The notes beneath the pieces are model-generated. The model saw only the letters and a program-made list of their open reading frames with translations. It made no database searches and was not told where the DNA came from. From the NCBI GenBank assembly GCA_001825565.1, contig MHXM01000017.1, forward strand, positions 1 to 7,921: a DNA stretch of 7,921 nucleotides. Reading direction: 5' to 3'. Shown here piece after piece: positions 1 through 6,340 of this stretch. Within the stretch, counting starts at the first letter, position 1. The number at the start of each line of letters is the position of its first letter. This DNA is from Desulfuromonadaceae bacterium GWC2_58_13 (GTDB taxonomy: Bacteria > Desulfobacterota > Desulfuromonadia > Desulfuromonadales > Trichloromonadaceae). The translations under genes were made by a program, and so were the position numbers.

Positions 1-377
1 ATGCCGTTGACATCGTTGGCGTGGGCCAGTTCGCGAATACTCAACGAGGCATCGCTCACCAGAGTTTCACCTTCGGTTGGATTATCCGTCGGCGACCGGG
101 AGCGATCCGCGTTTTTCAGCTTGCCGATTGCAGCCACCGCCACCGTCTCGCTCACGCCCAGTTCAGACAGACTTCTACCCTTGTCCACCGTGCGCACCAG
201 CCCCAGTTCCTCAGCCAGTTCGCCCCCCCGAACACCGTTGGAATGGGCCAGATCGCGCAGGGTGCGTTGAAGGGTGGGCACCGGCGCCGAACCGGAGGGA
301 AAATCCCCGGCCCGAGCCATGGAAGGTTCAGGCAAAAAAGCCATCAGGAGAAAAATTATCGGTAGATATCGGGACAC
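1..377 (-). CDS. Secreted/periplasmic protein with internal helical repeat, 3' part outside the window
   Basis: Reading the minus strand from GTG at 377 gives an uninterrupted frame of 125 residues that runs off the left edge. The GTG start is supported by AAGGAG at 388-383, five bases upstream, and by a good promoter further upstream. Residues 1-23 form a signal peptide: a short basic start (MSR), a hydrophobic core at 5-15, and an A-R-A cleavage site before G24. The mature part has a roughly 50-residue unit at 39-88 (TLRDLAHSNGV...LAEELGL...SLSELGVSE). A second copy begins near residue 111 (LSIRELAHANDVNG) and continues past the window edge, so the protein is built of repeats. The units are probably small helical bundles. 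I do not recognise a named family with confidence; similar short units occur appended to membrane or redox proteins in anaerobes, but that is only a recollection. It probably acts outside the cytoplasm. Function unknown. Confidence 0.82.
   Translation of the reverse strand, partial: MSRYLPIIFLLMAFLPEPSMARAGDFPSGSAPVPTLQRTLRDLAHSNGVRGGELAEELGLVRTVDKGRSLSELGVSETVAVAAIGKLKNADRSRSPTDNPTEGETLVSDASLSIRELAHANDVNG
14..257. repeat. Two-copy direct repeat inside the secreted-protein gene
   Basis: Bases 14-35 and 236-257 are near-identical 22-base stretches with three mismatches. They encode the start of the repeated protein unit (DLAHSNGV and ELAHANDV on the minus strand). Similarity at the DNA level as well as the protein level suggests a fairly recent internal duplication, or strong constraint on this helix. 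Confidence 0.7.
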
Positions 378-404
378 AATAACTCCTTATATTCAATTTT
401 CCGA

Positions 405-433
405 ATTATTACATCAACCGTAAATTTTATCAA
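405..433 (-). promoter_or_regulatory. Sigma70-like promoter of the secreted-protein gene
   Basis: On the minus strand, TTGATA (433-428) is followed after 17 bases by AATAAT (410-405). TG lies one base before the -10 box, making an extended -10. Each hexamer matches consensus at five of six positions and the spacing is ideal. Transcription would start near 398, giving a leader of about 20 nt that contains the AAGGAG ribosome-binding site at 388-383. Confidence 0.68.
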
Positions 434-450
434 GACAGACTTTTTTAATG

Positions 451-466
451 CATTCGGACGAAAAAA
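451..466. repeat. Left copy of a direct repeat flanking the CHASE kinase gene
   Basis: The sequence CATTCGGAC-G-AAAAAA matches bases 3181-3196 (CATTCGGAC-A-AAAAAA) at 15 of 16 positions in the same orientation. The two copies lie in the non-coding flanks on either side of the plus-strand kinase gene. Part of the match is a simple A run, so chance similarity remains possible. Confidence 0.45.
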
Positions 467-560
467 CGGGGGGTTTCACAAAGGGGAGTGCCGTGGAGAG
501 CCTTCACGGATTTAGGGATGGCGGGAGGTTTTTAACGGATATCGGTCGTTTCGTCTGAAC

Positions 561-591
561 TTGGTGCAAGAAAATCGATACCAGATATACT
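561..591 (+). promoter_or_regulatory. Weak candidate promoter for the CHASE kinase gene
   Basis: TTGGTG at 561-566 and TATACT at 586-591 are separated by 19 bases, longer than the usual 17. The -10 box is good but the -35 is poor. Initiation near 598 would leave about 30 nt before the ATG at 629 and would exclude the upstream GTG at 593 as the start codon. The rest of the intergenic stretch (434-628) shows no RNA gene or convincing small gene. Confidence 0.33.
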
Positions 592-628
592 TGTGAAATT
601 AAACTACATGCGGGAAAGGGATTTAGGG

Positions 629-3154
629 ATGACCGGCAAACCGACTTCGTCATTGTTTTTTTTCGAAAAAAAACACCGCGAGTCGCAACGCTATTTCATT
701 GCTGCCTTGTTGGTGTTTCTCGTCGGAGTGCTTTTCGCTCTCTCGGTTTGGCATTTTACCCGATTGGCCATCCTCAAAACGGAAAAGACCCGTTTTAATA
801 ATTATGCCCAAATGATCAAAATGATGACCAGTGAACGAATCGGCGCACACATCTCGGCATTACGGGGAATGCGCGCATTCATTGACTCAAGCGAACGTGT
901 TACCCGCACAGAATGGCAGCAGTACATCAGCGACCTAGAAATGGACAATTTTCAAGGGGCTCAGGGTTTTGCGTTTGTCCGGCATGTCTGGCGAAAGGAC
1001 CTGGACCGGTTTCTCGCTGAAATGCGTGCCGACGACAGTCCCGATTTCAAGGTAACAACCTCGGGCAATCGTCCGGATGTATGTATCGTGGAATTCATTT
1101 ATCCATTGGCCGGGAATCTGTCCGCGCCGGGGTACGATATCGGCCAAGAACCGGTACGGCGCAGAGCGCTCAATGAATCCATTGCGCACAACAAGGAAAC
1201 GCTATCGGGCAGAATTACTCTCGTTCAGGACGACAACAAGGTGCCCGGCTTTCTTCTCTTGCTGCCTGTTTATGTTGAAGGTGCTCGGACCGACACCGTG
1301 GAACAACGCTGGCAGGCATTGCGTGGCTGGGTCGCGGCCCCGATCCGCATCGATGAGCTTTTTGCCAACATCATCGAATATTTCGACATGCCGCTGGATA
1401 TCGAAATCTATGATGGCGATTCGAGCAACCCGGAATCTCTGCTTTTTGATGCCGACGGGAGTCTGAAATCCATGGCCAATTCTCCGGCCCCTGTTTCAGG
1501 GGACCCTGAGCTGCAAAGCCAGGTGACCATGGCGGTGGCCGGCCGCACGTGGAATCTGAACATTATCGCCCCCTCCGGCTTTATCCAGCAGGTAGAATAC
1601 AATTTACCGGCAGCTCTGCTTGCGGCCGGAGTCCTCTTGAGTCTGTTGGCCTCGATGCTGTTGGCTTCCTACGGCAGAACTCTCCAGAAAGCCCAGGGCC
1701 TTGCCCAGAAAATGACCGAAGATCTGAGGCAAAGCGAACAGCGCTTTCAAAGCATGTTTCGTCACCACGATGCCGTCATGCTTTTAATTGCCCCGCGGGA
1801 CGGCGCCATTATCGATGCCAACGATGCCGCCAGCCGTTTTTACGGGTATGATCAGAACCAGCTCAAGCGGATGTCCATAGAGGCTCTCAATGCGCTCCCC
1901 CCCGAAGAGGTTGTCGCGGCCCGCCAAAGGGTGATGGCCGGGGAAATGAATAGTTTCGAATTCAAGCATCGTCTTGCTTCCGGTGAACTAAGAGACGTCG
2001 AGGCGTATTCATCTCCCATCATCGTCAATCAACAAACCGTGCTTTTTTCCATCATCCATGACATCACCCCTAAAAAGTTAGCCAAACAGGCTCTCGCCGA
2101 GAGCGAGGAACGCTTTCGCCTGGCCTTTGATACAAACCCGGATCCAGTCATTCTCGCCCGCTTCAACGATGGTGTGATCATTGACGTCAATAAATCGTTC
2201 GAAACGACCACCAGGATCTCCAGAATTGAAGCACTCGGCCACAATTCTGAAGACCTCGACCTCTGGGTGGATCAGGACCGGAATGAAGCATTCCATGAAC
2301 GACTGAAAATCGATGATCAGGTCAACAATTTTGAGGCCGATTTCCGGGTTATGGACGGCCCCGTCAGAACCGGCCTGATTTCGGCCCGCCTGCTCAAAAT
2401 CAACCAGGAACCCTGCATGTTGATCGGCATCCGGGATATCACAACGGAAAAAGCCGCGGAACGCGCCTTGATCGCGATGGATCGAATGAAGAATGAGTTC
2501 ATTTCGACCGCCGCCCATGAACTGCGCACGCCGTTGTCCATCATTCTCGGGTTCGCTGAATTGCTGTTGCTGGAACGGAAGTTTTCCGAGGAACAAAAAA
2601 AAGATTTTTTACAAACCATCGTCCAGAAGGCCGGGGGACTTAATACGTTAATCAATGAACTTCTTGATCTGAACCGAATGGAATCCGGTGGAATTATCGC
2701 TCTCAACCCAGTTCGTTGCTCGATTAACGACATCGTGCTGCCGTTGGTGGATCAGTACCAGAAAATTTACCCCGGACATCGCTTTGAAATCGAGCTGCCT
2801 CCCGAAAAATTCGAGTTGACGATCGATCCGGTCAAAGTCGGTCAGGTCCTGGAAAATCTGCTCAGTAATGCCGTCAAATATTCCCCGAATGGCGATTTGG
2901 TTACCCTAACCGTTGGTTTTGACTCCCATGTTTATCAGGTTACCGTGGCCGACAAAGGGATCGGCATGACGCCGCAGCAGGTCGAGAAGATTTTCGACAA
3001 GTTCTACCGGGCGGACGCGTCCAATACAGCCATCGGCGGGTTCGGACTCGGCATGGCGATTGCCAAGCAGATCGTCGAGGCCCATGGTGGAGCGATATGG
3101 GTCGAAAGCCGGCTCGGCGAGGGCACCCGGGTTTCCTTCACCTTGCCCGCCTGA
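629..3154 (+). CDS. Membrane CHASE-PAS-PAS sensor histidine kinase
   Basis: A two-component sensor kinase of 841 residues, predicted to sit in the inner membrane and autophosphorylate on His in response to an extracytoplasmic ligand. Numbering from the ATG at 629: membrane helix 1 at about 22-43; CHASE sensor region about 60-260, with typical blocks GAQGFAFVRHV, EFIYPLAGN and YDIGQEPVRRRAL followed by LLLLPVY; membrane helix 2 at about 327-348; PAS domains at about 369-483 and 492-608; HisKA at about 616-685 with phospho-acceptor H630 in AAHELRTP; HATPase_c at about 733-841 with N-box ENLLSNAVKYSP, DKGIGM (D775) and GFGLGM. All catalytic motifs are intact. There is no receiver domain and no adjacent response regulator, so the partner is unlinked. 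The ATG at 629 is preferred because AAAGGG at 615-620 lies 8 nt upstream. In-frame GTG 593 and ATG 608 lack a ribosome-binding site. The CHASE ligand cannot be read from sequence; the family includes receptors for small molecules such as cytokinin-like and peptide signals. Confidence 0.95.
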   Translation: MTGKPTSSLFFFEKKHRESQRYFIAALLVFLVGVLFALSVWHFTRLAILKTEKTRFNNYAQMIKMMTSERIGAHISALRGMRAFIDSSERVTRTEWQQYISDLEMDNFQGAQGFAFVRHVWRKDLDRFLAEMRADDSPDFKVTTSGNRPDVCIVEFIYPLAGNLSAPGYDIGQEPVRRRALNESIAHNKETLSGRITLVQDDNKVPGFLLLLPVYVEGARTDTVEQRWQALRGWVAAPIRIDELFANIIEYFDMPLDIEIYDGDSSNPESLLFDADGSLKSMANSPAPVSGDPELQSQVTMAVAGRTWNLNIIAPSGFIQQVEYNLPAALLAAGVLLSLLASMLLASYGRTLQKAQGLAQKMTEDLRQSEQRFQSMFRHHDAVMLLIAPRDGAIIDANDAASRFYGYDQNQLKRMSIEALNALPPEEVVAARQRVMAGEMNSFEFKHRLASGELRDVEAYSSPIIVNQQTVLFSIIHDITPKKLAKQALAESEERFRLAFDTNPDPVILARFNDGVIIDVNKSFETTTRISRIEALGHNSEDLDLWVDQDRNEAFHERLKIDDQVNNFEADFRVMDGPVRTGLISARLLKINQEPCMLIGIRDITTEKAAERALIAMDRMKNEFISTAAHELRTPLSIILGFAELLLLERKFSEEQKKDFLQTIVQKAGGLNTLINELLDLNRMESGGIIALNPVRCSINDIVLPLVDQYQKIYPGHRFEIELPPEKFELTIDPVKVGQVLENLLSNAVKYSPNGDLVTLTVGFDSHVYQVTVADKGIGMTPQQVEKIFDKFYRADASNTAIGGFGLGMAIAKQIVEAHGGAIWVESRLGEGTRVSFTLPA

Positions 3155-3180
3155 TATTTCAATTTGGGTTCCGATCGATC

Positions 3181-3196
3181 CATTCGGACAAAAAAA
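3181..3196. repeat. Right copy of the direct repeat flanking the CHASE kinase gene
   Basis: This copy matches 451-466 at 15 of 16 bases and lies 26 bases beyond the kinase stop codon. On the minus strand it forms the T-run and downstream flank of the tRNA terminator. The left copy is likewise preceded, in minus-strand reading, by a G/C-rich stretch and a T-run. Confidence 0.45.
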
Positions 3197-3254
3197 ACCG
3201 CCCCCACACAACAGCGGGCTCGGCAAAAAACTTGCCGAGCCCGCTGTTGTGTGG
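3190..3254 (-). terminator. Rho-independent terminator of the tRNA-Arg gene
   Basis: Arms 3206-3226 and 3232-3252 are a perfect 21-bp inverted repeat with a 5-base loop (3227-3231). Two more G-C pairs (3204-3205 with 3253-3254) extend the stem to 23 bp. In minus-strand reading the stem is followed, after six G/C bases, by eight T residues (3197-3190). The stem begins at the encoded CCA of the tRNA. In plus-strand reading no T-run follows, so it is not an obvious intrinsic terminator for the convergent kinase gene, although a hairpin this strong may still impede read-through. Confidence 0.85.
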
Positions 3255-3328
3255 CGCGTCGCGGAGGATTCGAACCCCCGGCCCTCTGATCCGAAGTCAG
3301 ATGCTCTATCCAACTGAGCTAGCGACGC
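3252..3328 (-). tRNA. tRNA-Arg, anticodon UCG
   Basis: The minus strand folds into a complete 77-nt cloverleaf. Acceptor arms GCGTCGC (3328-3322) and GCGACGC (3262-3256) pair perfectly. The D arm is GCTC/GAGC with loop AGTTGGATA. The anticodon arm is TCTGA-CTTCGGA-TCAGA with anticodon TCG, which reads CGA. The variable loop has 5 nt, and the T arm GGGGG-TTCGAAT-CCTCC has one G-T wobble. The discriminator base is G and CCA is encoded at 3254-3252. A20 in the D loop and the G discriminator fit arginine identity. The 5' end lies only 7 nt after the DUF3617 stop codon with no room for its own promoter, so it is probably processed from a shared transcript or driven from inside the upstream gene. 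Confidence 0.97.
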
Positions 3329-3335
3329 AAATGCT

Positions 3336-3746
3336 TTATTTACAGGCGCCGATCCGCCGCCCCTTCATGTGGTTGGTCATCTGCATCCCCTGCTCCATGG
3401 CCATCGTCATGTTTCCTTCAAAGCTGTCGCCATGATAGGTGATTGTTCCGTCACCACGGGTGGCCCCCCCCTCACCCTTGCAGACGACACTCCAGGTGAC
3501 GGTGTTGCCGTTGATCCGATTATCTGTCATGGAGCACTCATTGCTCGATTGCGCTTCCTGCGGCACCAGATCCTGCTGGGTGATGCATTGGGTGAAGGTC
3601 ATCGGCGGTATCTGAAACGGCATGCCAGCCATTTCGGCCGTGGTGGTGATTTCCCACAAGCCATCCTTCATGTCGACGCTGCCGGCTTCGACACTCGTTA
3701 TCAGCAACATCACCAAACCCAGACTCAAAAATAACCGCTTCAACAT
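3336..3746 (-). CDS. DUF3617-type small exported protein
   Basis: A 136-residue protein with a Sec signal peptide: MLKR, a hydrophobic core at 5-18, and cleavage after V-E-A at 21. The mature part matches the DUF3617 pattern as I know it: an opening DGLWEITT block, the first cysteine in FTQCIT (C54), C71 in NECSM, GNTVTWSVVCKG with C89, then GDGTITYHGDSFEGNM, and C135 near the end. The four cysteines could form two disulfides in the periplasm. The family is widespread in proteobacteria and its function is unknown. The ATG at 3746 is chosen because AGGAG lies about seven bases upstream and the signal peptide begins there; an in-frame TTG at 3764 would add six charged residues. The gene contains a run of eight G (minus strand, 3471-3464) within GEGGA. 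It sits 108 nt after the PocR kinase gene on the same strand and 7 nt before the tRNA. Confidence 0.9.
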   Translation of the reverse strand: MLKRLFLSLGLVMLLITSVEAGSVDMKDGLWEITTTAEMAGMPFQIPPMTFTQCITQQDLVPQEAQSSNECSMTDNRINGNTVTWSVVCKGEGGATRGDGTITYHGDSFEGNMTMAMEQGMQMTNHMKGRRIGACK

Positions 3747-3764
3747 GTTCTCTCTCCTCTTCAA

Positions 3765-3796
3765 TTAAGGTTACCAAGACCCATCAAAATTATGCT
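3765..3796. promoter_or_regulatory. Composite upstream motif, copy A (before the DUF3617 gene)
   Basis: Plus-strand reading: TTAAG (3765-3769), 2 bases, TACCAAGA (3772-3779), 9 bases, ATTATGCT (3789-3796). The same three blocks in the same order occur at 6271-6300 before the PocR kinase. On the minus strand, the coding direction, this is AGCATAAT followed by TCTTGGTA and CTTAA. CATAAT could be the -10 box, which would place TCTTGGTA just downstream of the transcription start, a common operator position. Confidence 0.55.
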
Positions 3797-3815
3797 TCCA
3801 TGGCATTCCGGTCAA
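3789..3815 (-). promoter_or_regulatory. Candidate promoter of the DUF3617 gene
   Basis: On the minus strand, TTGACC (3815-3810) is a good -35 box and CATAAT (3794-3789) a good -10 box. The spacer is only 15 bases, short of the usual 17, which may make the promoter weak or activator-dependent. Initiation near 3782 would give a leader of about 36 nt. The transcript would reach through the tRNA to its terminator. Confidence 0.45.
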
Positions 3816-3850
3816 GCCAATTTGTTCCGATTGGCAATGAAATTCGCCAA
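3816..3850. repeat. Three evenly spaced GCCAA/TTGGC half-sites
   Basis: GCCAA at 3816-3820, its complement TTGGC at 3831-3835, and GCCAA at 3846-3850 start exactly 15 bases apart between the PocR kinase stop and the DUF3617 -35 box. The first two form a 6-bp inverted repeat (GCCAAT/ATTGGC) with an 8-base loop and no T-run. This could be a binding site or a weak RNA hairpin. Confidence 0.3.
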
Positions 3851-3854
3851 GACC

Positions 3855-6242
3855 TTATGACGTTACCAACGACAAGGTAAATATCACTCGGGTGCCACGG
3901 GCCGGTTCGCTCTCGACCCAGATCCGCCCGTCGTGACCCTCGATAATGCTCTTGACGATGGACATGCCCAGCCCCAGTCCGCCCACCGCCGAATTGGAAG
4001 CGTCTCCCCGGTAGAATTTATCGAACACCCGTTCAATCTGCTCGGCGGTCATGCCAACCCCCTGGTCCTCGATCGTGAACTGGAACAGACGGCCGCGAAC
4101 TTCCCCGGAAATTTTGACCGTGGAGCTCACGGGTGAAAATTTAATGGCGTTGCTGAGCAGATTTTCCATCACCTGGATCATTTTTTTCTTATCGATCAGC
4201 ACGATCGGACACAGGTCGGGTAACGCCAGATCAAAGCGGTGGCTGGAATATGCTTTCCGGTACGAATCGACGATCTGCCTGAGCAAGCCACAGATGTCGC
4301 TCGGCTCGCGGTTCACGGACAGCAACTGACCGGATTGTACCCGGCTCAGGTCGAACAGCTCATCGATGATGGTTTTCAGGCTGGAGGCTTTTTCAACGAT
4401 ATGGCCGAGAAGTTCACGCTGCTGCTTCGGATCTCCGATACCGTAATCCGCAGCATGAAGCAGGACCTGGGAAAAACCGAGAACCGAGGTCAAGGGAGTG
4501 CGTAGTTCATGGGCCGCGGTCGAGATGAAATCGTTCTTCATCCGGTCCAGCTCCCGCTCCCGGGTCACATCCCGCAGGATGGTAATCACGCTTCCCTTTC
4601 CCTGATGCGGAGAAAGAACAGCCGCACTGCGCGCCTGTACGACAACCGTCCCCCGGCCATCCTCACGGGGCAACACGAAATCCATCGGCCGACCGTCATC
4701 ATCGTCCAGGAAAGCGGCCTCGATTTGTTTGCGCAGTTCCTCCGACTCGACCGCCTCGGCAAGCGCCCGATTGACCGCCTGTTCGGGCCGGATTCCCAGC
4801 AGTCGCTCGGCCGACCGGTTGATCAGCGCCACCCGGCGATTGAAATCGGTAACGATCAGGCCGTCGGCCACGGCCTTGAAAACCGCATGAACGTTTTCAC
4901 TGGCTTCTTCCGCCAAGGCAAGGGCCTCGTGGACCAGCTCCTCGGCCTCCTTGCGCTCGCTGATATCGGTGGCAATCCCGCAGATGGCATAGGTCTGCCC
5001 TGCGTTGCTGTGCAGCGGAAACTTGACCGACAGGTAGGTATGAACACCCTCGGTCTGCGGAACGGCCTCTTCAAACTGCAACGGCGCATCGAGGCTCAGC
5101 ACGGCACTGTCGTTGGCACGGAATACTTCGGCTTGATCGGCGGGAAACAGGTCGAAATCGGACTTGCCGACCACCTGCCCACGATTCTGGCCGAACAGCT
5201 TTTCGAAAAAACTATTGACGAACATGTAACGGCCATCGAGACCCTTGAGATAAATCAGGGCGTTGGAGTTGTCGAGGATATTCTGCAGCCGCTGTTCGCT
5301 TTCGAGTAAAGCGATTTCAACCTGTTTCTGCTCAGTAATGTCATGGCAGGTTCCCAGCATTCGTAGCGGCTTGCGGTTATCATCGTACACCACCTCGCCT
5401 TGTTCGAGCAGATAACGGACGTTGCCATCGGGACGGATGATGCGGTGCTCGATCCATACGTTGCCGGTCTGAAACGCCTGGTCGATCGAGCGCTTGACCA
5501 ATTCGCGGTCCTCCGACGGAACTTTCGTGAGCAGCGAGCGGTAGGTGGGAACAAAGGATTCGGGATTCAGTCCCAGGTTACGAAAGGCCTGGGGCGAGCA
5601 GTGAAATTCGCCCGTCACCAGGTTCCAGTCCCAACTGCCGAGCCGAGAGATGCGCTGCGCTTCTTCGAGGCGCGCCAGAACCTGTTCATTTTCTTCGGCA
5701 ACCCTGATTTGCTCTAGTCGCTGCCCCCCCATTCCGACCAGCAGGTTGACCAGATGGACCTGGAACCCAAGAATATTTTTTACCTTTTCCCGGGAAAAGA
5801 TCGGCACTGCCCGCAGCGCCTCAAGGTAGCGATCTTCATCAAAACCATGGCGCCGGGCCTGCCGAACGAAAAAATTTTCATCGGGAGGAGAGTAAAAAAA
5901 CTGCCCGAGAAACAGGTTGGCCAAGTGGCGGCCATCGATGATAATCGGCAAGGCGATATCGATCATGCCGTTTTTACATCGATATTCGAAAAAACCACAG
6001 ACCGGAAGCCGGCATCCCTGAGGGAGATGTTGTTTCATGAATGCATCGCTTTCCCGGCACAGGGCAGCGGTTTCGGGATGGGCGCGGTGAAAACGGGTGC
6101 AGATGTCTTGCCAGCCGGTGGCGACCAGTATCTGCCCGTCGACTTCGATAATCCCGCAGGGAATCCCCGAGGCTCGATACAGGTTTTCCATCAACCCCTG
6201 AATTTCGGGGATATCGACGATGTCAGAAAAACGGTACCCCAT
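3855..6242 (-). CDS. Soluble PocR-PAS-PAS-PAS sensor histidine kinase
   Basis: A 795-residue sensor kinase with no membrane segment, so it senses in the cytoplasm. Numbering from the ATG at 6242: PocR sensory domain at about 5-172, with the family-like stretch HPETAALC, a cysteine series C48, C62, C77, C82, C89, then YRCKNGMIDIALPI and NLFLGQFF; a short helical linker; PAS domains at about 193-303, 315-430 and 450-563; HisKA from about 567 with phospho-acceptor H578 in AAHELRTP; HATPase_c at about 685-795 with ENLLSNAIKFSP, DQGVGM (D726) and GLGLGM. All transmitter motifs are intact. PocR was named for the propanediol/cobalamin regulator, and the domain is thought to bind small hydrocarbon derivatives; the ligand here is unknown. 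The start is supported by AGGAG five bases upstream of the ATG; an in-frame TTG at 6263 has no such site. There is no receiver domain and no adjacent response regulator. The usual HGG near the C-terminus is HDG here. Confidence 0.95.
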   Translation of the reverse strand: MGYRFSDIVDIPEIQGLMENLYRASGIPCGIIEVDGQILVATGWQDICTRFHRAHPETAALCRESDAFMKQHLPQGCRLPVCGFFEYRCKNGMIDIALPIIIDGRHLANLFLGQFFYSPPDENFFVRQARRHGFDEDRYLEALRAVPIFSREKVKNILGFQVHLVNLLVGMGGQRLEQIRVAEENEQVLARLEEAQRISRLGSWDWNLVTGEFHCSPQAFRNLGLNPESFVPTYRSLLTKVPSEDRELVKRSIDQAFQTGNVWIEHRIIRPDGNVRYLLEQGEVVYDDNRKPLRMLGTCHDITEQKQVEIALLESEQRLQNILDNSNALIYLKGLDGRYMFVNSFFEKLFGQNRGQVVGKSDFDLFPADQAEVFRANDSAVLSLDAPLQFEEAVPQTEGVHTYLSVKFPLHSNAGQTYAICGIATDISERKEAEELVHEALALAEEASENVHAVFKAVADGLIVTDFNRRVALINRSAERLLGIRPEQAVNRALAEAVESEELRKQIEAAFLDDDDGRPMDFVLPREDGRGTVVVQARSAAVLSPHQGKGSVITILRDVTRERELDRMKNDFISTAAHELRTPLTSVLGFSQVLLHAADYGIGDPKQQRELLGHIVEKASSLKTIIDELFDLSRVQSGQLLSVNREPSDICGLLRQIVDSYRKAYSSHRFDLALPDLCPIVLIDKKKMIQVMENLLSNAIKFSPVSSTVKISGEVRGRLFQFTIEDQGVGMTAEQIERVFDKFYRGDASNSAVGGLGLGMSIVKSIIEGHDGRIWVESEPARGTRVIFTLSLVTS

Positions 6243-6270
6243 GGCGACTCCTGTTCCCCGCAAACTATTT

Positions 6271-6300
6271 TTAAGTCTACCAAGATCCTTGCATTATGCT
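6271..6300. promoter_or_regulatory. Composite upstream motif, copy B (between PocR kinase and GGDEF gene)
   Basis: Plus-strand reading: TTAAG (6271-6275), 2 bases, TACCAAGA (6278-6285), 7 bases, ATTATGCT (6293-6300). The blocks are identical to copy A at 3765-3796; only the second spacer differs, by two bases. In this copy no good -35 lies 15-18 bases before CATAAT. An alternative minus-strand pairing, TTAGCA (6302-6297) with TAGACT (6279-6274) and a 17-base spacer, is a mediocre promoter overlapping the motif. The site sits in a divergent intergenic region, so it could affect both genes. Confidence 0.55.
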
Positions 6301-6316
6301 AATGTGTAAATATTCT
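6289..6316 (+). promoter_or_regulatory. Weak candidate promoter of the diguanylate cyclase gene
   Basis: TTGCAT (6289-6294) and TATTCT (6311-6316) are 16 bases apart. Both hexamers match consensus only partly. Initiation near 6322 would fit a start codon at 6341 or 6362 but not ATG 6296 or 6302. It overlaps composite motif copy B. Confidence 0.22.
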
Positions 6317-6340
6317 TTATCTGAAAGAAATCCGTCATCC

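Noticed and set aside
593..628. Upstream starts GTG 593 and ATG 608 for the CHASE kinase
   Set aside because: Neither has a ribosome-binding site, whereas ATG 629 has AAAGGG eight bases upstream. The candidate -10 box at 586-591 would put the transcript start after 593.
508..631. A 13-base direct repeat (GGATTTAGGGATG at 508-520 and 619-631), the second copy covering the kinase start codon
   Set aside because: One exact 13-base repeat in a window of this size is plausible by chance. The first copy leads only to a five-codon frame (518-535).
3170..3188. Small hairpin TCCGA/TCGGA after the CHASE kinase stop as a terminator
   Set aside because: The stem is only 5 bp with a 9-base loop and is followed on the plus strand by A residues, not T residues.
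3252..3328. The tRNA as an integration site for a mobile element
   Set aside because: No integrase or partial tRNA copy is present in the window. The flanking repeat matches the terminator tail rather than the tRNA itself.
4509..5309. A 266-codon open frame on the plus strand
   Set aside because: It lies wholly antisense to the PAS and HisKA coding part of the PocR kinase. It has no recognisable domain and is explained by the codon bias of the real gene.
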